Below, piece by piece: positions 11,253 to 16,655 of a stretch of DNA of 27,936 bases. Under the pieces are notes generated by a model, which saw only the letters and a program-made list of their open reading frames with translations, did no database searches and was not told the origin of the DNA. Where the stretch lies: assembly GCA_937959065.1 (NCBI GenBank), contig CALGOI010000271.1, forward strand, positions 1 to 27,936, written 5' to 3'. The stretch's first letter is position 1, and the number at the start of each line of letters is the position of its first letter. Made by a program: the position numbers and the translations under genes. Source of the stretch: an uncultured Ignavibacteriota bacterium. GTDB taxonomy: Bacteria; Bacteroidota; Ignavibacteria; Tepidaquicellales; Tepidaquicellaceae.

Positions 11253-11423
11253 TTATGCAGACGACTTGGGGCCGCGAGTGCCACCTGCGCCTGACGTGTG
11301 CTTCATTTTTGCTTTAGCAATAGCCTTTTTTCTTCGGCGCTCAGCTTCCTTGCGCTTCATCTTAGTGCCACCGCTGGCGCCACCACCCTCGTCTAAAGGG
11401 AAAAATTGAATAGGTCGTTTCAT
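11253..11423 (-). CDS. Small basic Gly/Lys-rich protein, 56 aa
   Basis: Fifty-six codons: MKRPIQFFPLDEGGGASGGT, a highly basic helix (MKRKEAERRRKKAIAKAKMK) and a Gly-rich end. Its ATG overlaps the stop of the upstream gene by one base (TAATG), so translation is coupled, which strongly supports it. Flexible Gly-rich termini around a cationic helix suggest DNA or RNA binding, perhaps a minor virion or packaging component, by comparison with other small basic phage proteins. It is the last gene before the convergent terminator. Confidence 0.65.
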   Translation of the reverse strand: MKRPIQFFPLDEGGGASGGTKMKRKEAERRRKKAIAKAKMKHTSGAGGTRGPKSSA

Positions 11424-11632
11424 TAGTATTTGGATTTTACTTGTTTAACAATTGAAGAGTCACCCCCACTCTTCTTCCTCGATTTGGCACGGGCCGTCGC
11501 CCTGCGCGTGTTTTTACTTTTTTCTCTCGATGCCATTTTTCCAAAAAATTTACGCTGCTTCTCCGTCAAAGGCTTCCCGTGAGCCCTTCCGTCCTCCAGG
11601 ATCTTTCTCGCCTTTTCCGGTGTAATAGCCAT
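11423..11632 (-). CDS. Small basic protein with GKPLTEKQRKFFG motif, 69 aa
   Basis: Starts MAITPEKARKILEDGRAHGK and continues PLTEKQRKFFGKMAS into a basic Ser/Arg/Lys-rich tail. The segment PEKAxxIL-DG-xxHGKPLTxKQRKFFG is one I recall from small phage proteins encoded near structural genes; its role is not established. A longer frame to a TTG at 11641 exists, but the ATG at 11632 is preferred. A TATATTTG box ends six bases before it, so the message may be leaderless. The downstream 56-aa gene is coupled by a one-base overlap. Confidence 0.7.
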   Translation of the reverse strand: MAITPEKARKILEDGRAHGKPLTEKQRKFFGKMASREKSKNTRRATARAKSRKKSGGDSSIVKQVKSKY

Positions 11633-11638
11633 AGGTGA

Positions 11639-11646
11639 CAAATATA
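11639..11646 (-). promoter_or_regulatory. TATATTTG box before the 69-aa gene
   Basis: A perfect leftward TAnnTTTG box six bases from the ATG at 11632 and just after the stop at 11653. It would give a promoter internal to the leftward block and a nearly leaderless transcript for two small basic proteins. No clear upstream TTTG element was found. Confidence 0.5.
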
Positions 11647-11652
11647 CAAAAA

Positions 11653-12096
11653 CTATACTATAGAGCCGGGTAGCCCGTTCTGTGACTTAACCTGTTGCAT
11701 GAGGTGGACCTGCCTTGAGAACGGTATGTGCGGGTGGTGCGTTAAATAATACGGGCTCTCTTCTTCGGCGTGCTTTTCTATCTCAAAAACAATAAACTCG
11801 TCAAGTGTCATTATATACTCCCATAGCGGATGCCACTGAAAAAGAGAATAGTCCACCACGGTGCGACATTTTCTGAACTTGCGGTCTGCCATGTAGTCTA
11901 TCCACATCGGTAGCCAGTAGTCGGCTCGCTCGTCAAAAGTAACTTTTGACAAGATGTCTTCTGCAGAGTCTTGCTGAACAGGGTTAAGCGTTTCCTCAAT
12001 TTCATCCCTTAGCTCAGGGCTGACATGATAGCTGGAGTCGACATCATAGTTCTCCTCAAGAACCTTTCTTAGCAGGGGCTCAAACTTATTGCTCAT
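11653..12096 (-). CDS. Hypothetical acidic protein, 147 aa
   Basis: Not recognised. An acidic helical N-terminus (residues 1-50) is followed by an aromatic-rich region (ADYWLPMWIDYMADRKF, then SLFQWHPLWEYI, about 57-95) and a C-terminal part with several His residues (YYLTHHPHIPFSRQVHLMQQ). The Trp/Tyr clusters suggest a folded core or protein interface; the His cluster could bind metal, but no known pattern is formed. Its start overlaps the upstream stop by four bases (ATGA). The leftward late block is packed this way throughout. Confidence 0.65.
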   Translation of the reverse strand: MSNKFEPLLRKVLEENYDVDSSYHVSPELRDEIEETLNPVQQDSAEDILSKVTFDERADYWLPMWIDYMADRKFRKCRTVVDYSLFQWHPLWEYIMTLDEFIVFEIEKHAEEESPYYLTHHPHIPFSRQVHLMQQVKSQNGLPGSIV

Positions 12097-12521
12097 TGCG
12101 GACCCTCCCTTACTACAGTGTCCGATATTAACGACTTGTCTGTCGTATCTTCCCCGGGGAGGGGCTTTAGGTAGCCAACAACCCTCAACCTCCTCGGCCT
12201 GATGCTGATTAGCTGCTTGACAATGTTGTCGTTGTCAACATACCAGCCTATTTTCTTGTTGGCCTTCAACTCCCGGATAGTGACCTCGGGTAGCTTCTTG
12301 CCGTCCAACGACACGCAAGGCTGGCAGGCTTGGCAGTGAAGGTTGTACCTGTTAACCGGCCTGAAGTCCTCCCCACACTCTTCGCACTTTTTGACTTCAG
12401 GGTGGGGCTGGTTTTTCATATACTCATTTACGGCGTCCTCCAGGTCGCCCTCGTTGACAAAGTCCCCTCGCCAGTCCCCAAGAAGGAACCTGCCAAATCT
12501 TAATAGATCTTCTTTTTTCAT
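12093..12521 (-). CDS. Zinc-finger hypothetical protein, 142 aa
   Basis: Four cysteines form a probable zinc site: C46-x2-C49 (CEECGEDF) and C63-x2-C66 (CQAC), with a further C69. The N-terminus contains LLRFGRFLLGDWRGDFV and is helical. After the finger the protein is beta-rich (IGWYVDNDNIVKQLISI, RRLRVVGYLKPL). A zinc knuckle inside a phage late-type block suggests nucleic-acid binding or protein assembly. No catalytic residues are recognised. The start lies two bases beyond the upstream stop and the end overlaps the next gene by four bases. Confidence 0.7.
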   Translation of the reverse strand: MKKEDLLRFGRFLLGDWRGDFVNEGDLEDAVNEYMKNQPHPEVKKCEECGEDFRPVNRYNLHCQACQPCVSLDGKKLPEVTIRELKANKKIGWYVDNDNIVKQLISIRPRRLRVVGYLKPLPGEDTTDKSLISDTVVREGPQ

Positions 12522-12523
12522 AA

Positions 12524-12835
12524 TCAGTCTTTTTCGTTAGTTGCTATAAGTCCAGGCTCATCACAAGCCTCCATAAATTGCTCGATGGTGATTCCAATGT
12601 TCTTGCCGGGCTCGTCCGGGTGTTTTGCAGAAAACCAGTACCTGTCCCATTCCCTCTCAGGGATTATCGCTGCGCTGCCAGCTGGAATGTCGAGCTCATT
12701 AAACTCAACTTGTAGGTGGTCCATAAGGAGAGAGATGAAGTTTGTCCAGCTCTCTGCAGCAAAAAACAAGGTTTCGTCATCTTCCTGCTCGTACTTAAAA
12801 ACAAACAGCTTCTTGGTAATCTCAAGCTTAGCCAC
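12524..12835 (-). CDS. Hypothetical acidic protein, 103 aa, GTG start
   Basis: Not recognised. The product (VAKLEITKKLFVFKYEQEDD at the start) has two strands, a helix (AAESWTNFISLLMDHLQ), an aromatic WDRYWFSA stretch and an acidic end. A longer frame exists up to 12955, but it would overlap the 81-aa gene by 128 bases with an implausible N-terminus. The GTG at 12835 overlaps that gene's stop by only eight bases and begins right where the protein-like sequence starts. Confidence 0.65.
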   Translation of the reverse strand: MAKLEITKKLFVFKYEQEDDETLFFAAESWTNFISLLMDHLQVEFNELDIPAGSAAIIPEREWDRYWFSAKHPDEPGKNIGITIEQFMEACDEPGLIATNEKD

Positions 12836-13073
12836 GAGGAACCTCCTCCCTGTCTTCTGGACCAGGGGCTTCGGGTGGAACGCCCATAGCCTCCATGTAG
12901 GAGTTAAAGTGAGCAACGTGCATTCCGTGATGTGCAACCGCCCCCTCTGGGCCAAAATCTATATTAGCTTCCACATCTTCCGGGCCCTCCGGGTTGTGCT
13001 TGGCGGTAACCTTGATTTCCTTGTCGCTGCCCTTGAGCTTAAAGATTATTTCTACTTCGTTTTCATCTATCAT
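12828..13073 (-). CDS. Hypothetical acidic protein, 81 aa
   Basis: Not recognised. A beta-rich acidic start (MIDENEVEIIFKLKGSDKEI) leads to a His-containing middle (AVAHHGMHVAHFNSYMEAMG, about residues 45-64) and a Pro/Glu-rich tail. HHxMHxxH could be a metal site but matches no motif I know. It sits in the tightly packed leftward block. The next gene begins inside its last codons, which suggests coupled translation. Confidence 0.65.
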   Translation of the reverse strand: MIDENEVEIIFKLKGSDKEIKVTAKHNPEGPEDVEANIDFGPEGAVAHHGMHVAHFNSYMEAMGVPPEAPGPEDREEVPRG

Positions 13074-13078
13074 AGTTT

Positions 13079-13591
13079 CTAATTTTTATTGTTTCTGATT
13101 TTGTGTCGTTGTACAATTCGCTTTAAATACATCCTCCTCTCCACCTCGTCCATCATCTCCATCTCCGAGTGGTCAACCTCGATTCCATAGAAATCTATGT
13201 ACTCCTCCGGGCTTTCCAGCTTTCTTATAACCTTGTTGGCGTCGGGAAGCTTTATGCTCCCGGACTCAATCTTCTTCTTAATCTTTCTCCTGTACTTCTT
13301 CCACCCGAAACCAAACCTTTTGAACGAGGCTCCCGGATTTTTGGGTAGTCCGATTATCCCCGACCTCTCCCTAAATCTCTTGTATTCCACCCCCGAGTCT
13401 ATGTTGTTCTTTTTTATAATTGAAATAAACTCTCCGTAGGTGATGGCGGCATTGGAGAAGAACCGGCTTGTGTCTCCGTGCTTATAAACTTTTATCCTAA
13501 ACGGATCAACCCCTTTTATCTGCTCAACCAGGTCCCGGGCCCTATCCCTTTCTTCCTCTGTGTCGAACTCTACTTTGATGTAAAAAGGCAT
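13079..13591 (-). CDS. Hypothetical basic protein, 170 aa
   Basis: Not recognised. It opens like a ferredoxin-fold domain (MPFYIKVEFDTEEERDRARD, then DPFRIKVYKHG), then a basic region (KRFGFGWKKYRRKIKKKI, about residues 90-107), and ends in an acidic helix and a basic tail (MYLKRIVQRHKIRNNKN). The alternation of strand-helix-strand with a strongly cationic patch would suit RNA or DNA binding. Its first 50 bases overlap the end of the preceding gene in another frame, so the start depends on coupling. The ATG at 13591 is the only reasonable start. Confidence 0.65.
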   Translation of the reverse strand: MPFYIKVEFDTEEERDRARDLVEQIKGVDPFRIKVYKHGDTSRFFSNAAITYGEFISIIKKNNIDSGVEYKRFRERSGIIGLPKNPGASFKRFGFGWKKYRRKIKKKIESGSIKLPDANKVIRKLESPEEYIDFYGIEVDHSEMEMMDEVERRMYLKRIVQRHKIRNNKN

Positions 13592-13745
13592 CTAAATCTT
13601 CTTTTGGTATTCCGTAATGAACTTCTAATATCGTCTTGTTGTCGCCAAGAACTCTTCTCATGGACTCAAACTGACCGGGGGTTACGTGCATGACAAACCC
13701 TTCTGTGCTTGTGTTATTTTTTTTCACAAAAATCTGCGTCCACAT
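13542..13745 (-). CDS. Hypothetical protein, 67 aa, overlapping both neighbours
   Basis: Not recognised. MWTQIFVKKNNTSTEGFVMH is followed by VTPGQFESMRRVLGDNKTIL and a basic end (SRVRHRGRKG). It overlaps the upstream gene by 32 bases and the downstream gene by 50 bases in different frames. The middle part covers sequence used by no other gene and looks protein-like, so it is probably real, whereas the terminal overlaps are less sure. No membrane helix or metal site. Confidence 0.55.
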   Translation of the reverse strand: MWTQIFVKKNNTSTEGFVMHVTPGQFESMRRVLGDNKTILEVHYGIPKEDLDAFLHQSRVRHRGRKG

Positions 13746-14028
13746 ATATTTTGTTTCTCCTTACAATATCATTGATCACCAGCATCACGTAAGGGTCGCT
13801 AAGGTAGTGTTGCCAGACGGTATCCTGGTTGTACCGCTCAACAACCTTTAGGGTGCTGTCGAACTCTGCCTTTGGCATCTTAATGTAAATAGTGTCGTGC
13901 ATCTTGAAGTGGAGGTCGTAATACGCATCTTTCCACTCCTTCTTCTCGTCGATGTGGTGCTCGATGGCGCTAAACGTCACAAACACAATCCCGGCAAGTA
14001 TTGTCCAGTATAAAAGGGGGTTCTTCAT
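13714..14028 (-). CDS. Membrane-anchored hypothetical protein, 104 aa
   Basis: Not recognised. An N-terminal hydrophobic helix (residues 5-21, LLYWTILAGIVFVTFSA) is followed by a charged soluble part (residues 24-104) with strands TIYIKMPK and KVVERYN. This is the layout of a signal-anchor protein, or less likely a secreted one (no clear cleavage site). It overlaps the upstream gene by four bases (ATGA). N-anchored proteins of this length in phage lysis modules can be spanin subunits, but nothing diagnostic such as a lipobox or endolysin neighbour is seen. Confidence 0.65.
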   Translation of the reverse strand: MKNPLLYWTILAGIVFVTFSAIEHHIDEKKEWKDAYYDLHFKMHDTIYIKMPKAEFDSTLKVVERYNQDTVWQHYLSDPYVMLVINDIVRRNKIYVDADFCEKK

Positions 14029-14198
14029 TCTTCTATAATTTTGTCCTTAAATTGTGGTAAAAGGGAAACTCCAGTTCCAACGCGAGGGATCTCCTTCTCT
14101 ATCTCGAAGTAGGCTACGGCGATAAACCCGTATTGCCAAAACGGGTGTACGACCACCATGTCTGGCTTTTCCTCTTTTTGTTGTTGCTGTTGTTTCAC
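14025..14198 (-). CDS. Small Gln-rich-start hypothetical protein, 57 aa
   Basis: Not recognised. From the GTG at 14198 the protein begins with a run of Gln (KQQQQQKEEK) and continues with PDMVVVHPFWQYGFIAVAYF, an aromatic hydrophobic segment that is too short and polar for a sure membrane helix, then an acidic end. The GTG overlaps the upstream stop by one base (TAGTG), so coupling supports this start over the GTG at 14207. It overlaps the next gene by four bases. The overlap arrangement is typical of real genes in this block. Confidence 0.55.
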   Translation of the reverse strand: MKQQQQQKEEKPDMVVVHPFWQYGFIAVAYFEIEKEIPRVGTGVSLLPQFKDKIIEE

Positions 14199-14857
14199 TA
14201 AAACCACTTTTTGAAAAAGTTGATTATAGCCCTTAATACGGATTTAAACGCAAAAGGTTTCGTTTTTGCGCCTCTTTTGTGTTTTTCGTTCATCACTTCG
14301 CGAATAACCTCCCCCACAGAATCTTCGTTCAGAAACTTTGATAGGTCGAAGTCAACACCAAGACACGGTAGAACCACAACACCCTCGTAAAGCGTCGGGA
14401 TCCTAACCAGCGTTCCCGGGTCCTTTTCGTTGTTCCTGTCTTTCAATATCCAGCTTACGCCATGGTCCTCGGCCTTCATAAGCAGGAATTTGTCTTTTGT
14501 GTATATCACTTTGTCCGGGGCAGTTTTTGTGCCAACCGGGTCTTTAAACTCTATTCGCTCTTGCTTAAACCCGAAATACTGAGGAATGAACGGCTCGACC
14601 TTTAGGTGGAGACCAAACTGCTGGATCTTCTGCTGGGCTGCGTTAACCTGGTCGGCCAGCTCCATGCGCTCCTGTGTTATCTGTTTGGCTTGATACTCTG
14701 CAGCGTTTAGCGCGTAGTGTGCAATGAACAGCCTTCGTGTACACCTGAACGTGAACAGGTATTTCATGGTGGTTAGCCAGTTCACTTCTTTTGGCCTTTT
14801 AGAAATAGGGTACTCCCGGTCCGAGTAGAGGACCACTTCTGCGTCTTCTTTTGTCAT
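14198..14857 (-). CDS. Hypothetical protein, 219 aa
   Basis: Not recognised. The N-terminal part has a basic helix (LFTFRCTRRLFIAHYALNAA, about residues 34-53) followed by a coiled coil (QAKQITQERMELADQVNAAQ, about 56-75). The middle is beta-rich (KVEPFIPQYFGFKQERIEFK, then TLYEGVVVLPCLGVDFDL). A basic/hydrophobic C-terminus ends AIINFFKKWF, which could associate with membranes. It is the first gene of the overlapping run that follows the helix-turn-helix gene. No enzymatic motif found. Confidence 0.65.
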   Translation of the reverse strand: MTKEDAEVVLYSDREYPISKRPKEVNWLTTMKYLFTFRCTRRLFIAHYALNAAEYQAKQITQERMELADQVNAAQQKIQQFGLHLKVEPFIPQYFGFKQERIEFKDPVGTKTAPDKVIYTKDKFLLMKAEDHGVSWILKDRNNEKDPGTLVRIPTLYEGVVVLPCLGVDFDLSKFLNEDSVGEVIREVMNEKHKRGAKTKPFAFKSVLRAIINFFKKWF

Positions 14858-14904
14858 CTTTTTCTATGTGTTAAAAATCCGGAACATCTATCCTTTATAC
14901 AATA

Positions 14905-15675
14905 TTAAGCAATAAGAAGAGGGGGTGCCATCGAAATTTTGTCAGCACGCCTTCTGTACACCTTTCCGAGACGATAAAAAAGCATCGGGTCGCGACGCTT
15001 CATCTTCAAGAATAGGTTGTAGTCGTGCTTAACATCCCGGGCAAGATAGTAGTCGGGCTCAGCCTTTATAAGGCCCATGTCGATCATTTTCTTTTTAAGA
15101 GCGTGTCCTGCGCTCTTCCCTTTTCCTATTAATCTCCCAAACCCAAAAACAGAAAGCCTGACCTTTGACGCTTCACCCACAAAGAGAACATGACGATATT
15201 GAATTATTTTTTTACCTTTGTCGTCGAGTTCTCCAAGGCTCTTATTTGGGTAGCGATGCCCGGATTCGATAATGAACTCTTGCCGAGTTAAATTGGCCTC
15301 TAATAGCTTAGAGGCCAATTTTGTTATAACGGCACTAATTCTTTCTCGAAAGCTTATCTGTATCTTGCATTTAAGAAACAGCTTTTCTTTACTTATGTTT
15401 AATAATCTGAAAAATTCTTTCCTGGAAACAAAGACCCAATCTCCGCTGTCTTCAACACGTATCCAACCTAACCGGAGCATTGCCTTTGTGTGTTTGCGAA
15501 CAGTTTGATAGCTTACATCACATTTCCTCGAAAGCTTACGCATATTGCCATCGTGAAGCCGAGACGACGAGTACATCGACTTGAATTTTAAAAAGTAACC
15601 GTAAGTTCTGAGTAGATTTTTTTGAGAGAGAGCCTCAAGGATGTAATAACTGCTATGGATGGTTTTTGCTTGCAT
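14905..15675 (-). CDS. Winged-helix/HTH DNA-binding protein, 256 aa
   Basis: Residues about 44-90 carry a helix-turn-helix with a following wing: MRKLSRKCDVSYQTVRKHTK, then AMLRLGWIRVEDSGDWVFVS. The remaining 160 residues are basic and mixed helix/strand (KIQISFRERISAVITKLASK, GYPNKS-like turns, KVRLSVFGFGRLIGK). This resembles HTH proteins found in Bacteroidota phages and mobile elements. It may be a late-gene regulator or replication-associated protein. It heads the leftward late block and has a 13-bp palindrome just upstream (15693-15705), compatible with self-regulation. Confidence 0.7.
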   Translation of the reverse strand: MQAKTIHSSYYILEALSQKNLLRTYGYFLKFKSMYSSSRLHDGNMRKLSRKCDVSYQTVRKHTKAMLRLGWIRVEDSGDWVFVSRKEFFRLLNISKEKLFLKCKIQISFRERISAVITKLASKLLEANLTRQEFIIESGHRYPNKSLGELDDKGKKIIQYRHVLFVGEASKVRLSVFGFGRLIGKGKSAGHALKKKMIDMGLIKAEPDYYLARDVKHDYNLFLKMKRRDPMLFYRLGKVYRRRADKISMAPPLLIA

Positions 15676-15692
15676 TTAAACTTTTAAAATGG

Positions 15693-15705
15693 AAAGGGGC
15701 CCTTT
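15693..15705. promoter_or_regulatory. Palindrome AAAGGGGCCCTTT upstream of the HTH gene
   Basis: Odd-length perfect palindrome (AAAGGG-G-CCCTTT) 18 bases before the ATG at 15675. It could be an operator for the HTH protein or act in RNA as a short stem ending transcription from the 87-aa gene. Position is the only evidence. Confidence 0.35.
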
Positions 15706-15750
15706 GAAGTTATCGCCAGGCACCATCCATAATGCAATAATAAGAAAAAA

Positions 15751-16014
15751 TTAATTAACGTCAGTCGCAGCCAAAGTTAATATGTCATCATAGTCCGAAT
15801 CTCTTGCTGCAGAGTCGTCATACTTCCACTTAACTGTTCTGGGAGAGACATCAACATTGGCAAAAACAAAATGAATCTCGAAAGAGTCATTGTTTCCGTC
15901 AGTGGTGTCAACCTTTTCAATACTTGCAACATGCTCAACGTTCACGATCTGAACAGGGGCATTTGTTAAATTGGCATTTGTAGAGTTTACAAATGGCTTA
16001 GCAATTGCGCTCAT
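15751..16014 (-). CDS. Small beta-rich hypothetical protein, 87 aa
   Basis: Not recognised with certainty. Starts MSAIAKPFVNSTNANLTNAP, with strands around PVQIVNVEHVASIEKVDTT and SFEIHFVFANVDVSPRTVKW, and ends in a short helix (DSAARDSDYDDIL). The compact beta-barrel-like profile and position next to the packaging block suggest a small virion or decoration protein, but this is inference. It has its own divergent promoter box (16052-16059) and appears to be transcribed alone or as the head of the leftward block. No metal or catalytic residues stand out. Confidence 0.65.
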   Translation of the reverse strand: MSAIAKPFVNSTNANLTNAPVQIVNVEHVASIEKVDTTDGNNDSFEIHFVFANVDVSPRTVKWKYDDSAARDSDYDDILTLAATDVN

Positions 16015-16051
16015 AGTTATTAGTTTAAATTAGAAAATAGGATAATTGCCC

Positions 16052-16059
16052 CAAATGTA
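16052..16059 (-). promoter_or_regulatory. TACATTTG box, leftward
   Basis: Matches TAnnTTTG and lies 37 bases before the ATG at 16014, leaving room for a leader of about 30 bases. It is paired back-to-back with the rightward box at 16079-16086. Confidence 0.5.
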
Positions 16060-16078
16060 ACACTTTAAATTAAATTAT

Positions 16079-16086
16079 TAATTTTG
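16079..16086 (+). promoter_or_regulatory. TAATTTTG box, rightward
   Basis: Matches TAnnTTTG, 33 bases before the ATG at 16120, followed by an A-rich leader (CCAAAAACAAAACAATAAAA). With the leftward box at 16052-16059 it forms a divergent promoter pair separated by 19 bases. No TTTG upstream elements are seen for either. Confidence 0.5.
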
Positions 16087-16119
16087 AAGCATTGATAATC
16101 CAAAAACAAAACAATAAAA

Positions 16120-16581
16120 ATGAAAGCTTTAGAAACAATTCAAACATTAGAAGATACAATAATATCAGCAGACGCCGCCATTCAGAAGCTGCAGGTTGTT
16201 GCAAAAGTTAACAAGAAGAAGGCGATAAAGAACGCAATAGACGCGCTTTCATCTGCAATATCATCACTCGGAACATCAAAAAACTCAGCACAAAAGAAGT
16301 TGAAGTGGGGAGGAAAAGCGAACAAGTACAATCCGGAGAAGCCAATAAGAAAGATTTTGTTCTCTTTCAAAAAAGAAAACATGGAGCAAGAGGTAGGAAA
16401 AGTGGCCTCAGAGATAAGTGCTATAGCAGGGAACCTTGAGTCGATTGGCCCAGAAGGGGAGCTGATGATAAACAACAGCACCAACGAAAGAGTGAAAATG
16501 ACAAAAGCGTTTTTTTCTAACATAGAGAGCGCCAAGAAAGATATACAGAAAGCGTCAGAGCAGACGGCGAAGGCTGTGTAA
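16120..16581 (+). CDS. Helical Lys-rich hypothetical protein, 153 aa
   Basis: Not recognised. Long amphipathic helices (MKALETIQTLEDTIISADAA, then AIKNAIDALSSAISSL) flank a basic centre (QKKLKWGGKANKYNPEKPIRK, in part), and the C-terminal helix is Lys/Ser/Ala-rich. This looks like an all-helical, possibly coiled-coil, DNA-associated or virion-internal protein. It has its own promoter box and its own strong terminator (16607-16638), so it is a single-gene unit directly before the terminase, which suggests a need for independent, possibly high, expression. Confidence 0.7.
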   Translation: MKALETIQTLEDTIISADAAIQKLQVVAKVNKKKAIKNAIDALSSAISSLGTSKNSAQKKLKWGGKANKYNPEKPIRKILFSFKKENMEQEVGKVASEISAIAGNLESIGPEGELMINNSTNERVKMTKAFFSNIESAKKDIQKASEQTAKAV

Positions 16582-16606
16582 TCCAAAAAAATCTCAACTA
16601 CTTGCT

Positions 16607-16638
16607 AAAAGGGGTTATTTAACGATAACCCCTTTTTT
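16607..16638 (+). terminator. Intrinsic terminator before the terminase gene
   Basis: AAAAGGGGTTAT (16607-16618) pairs with ATAACCCCTTTT around TTAACG, and the stem runs into six T residues (16633-16638). It ends the 153-aa transcript and separates it from the terminase unit. Confidence 0.9.
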
Positions 16639-16640
16639 AA

Positions 16641-16648
16641 TAAATTTG
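16641..16648 (+). promoter_or_regulatory. TAAATTTG box of the packaging/head operon
   Basis: A perfect TAnnTTTG box directly after the terminator and only seven bases before the terminase ATG at 16656. A start site 5-8 bases downstream would make the terminase message leaderless. No TTTG lies about 20 bases upstream. Confidence 0.55.
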
Positions 16649-16655
16649 CTTTAAG

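Noticed and set aside
12836..12955. Longer N-terminus for the 103-aa gene
   Set aside because: It would overlap the 81-aa gene by 128 bases, and the added residues look like an out-of-frame translation.
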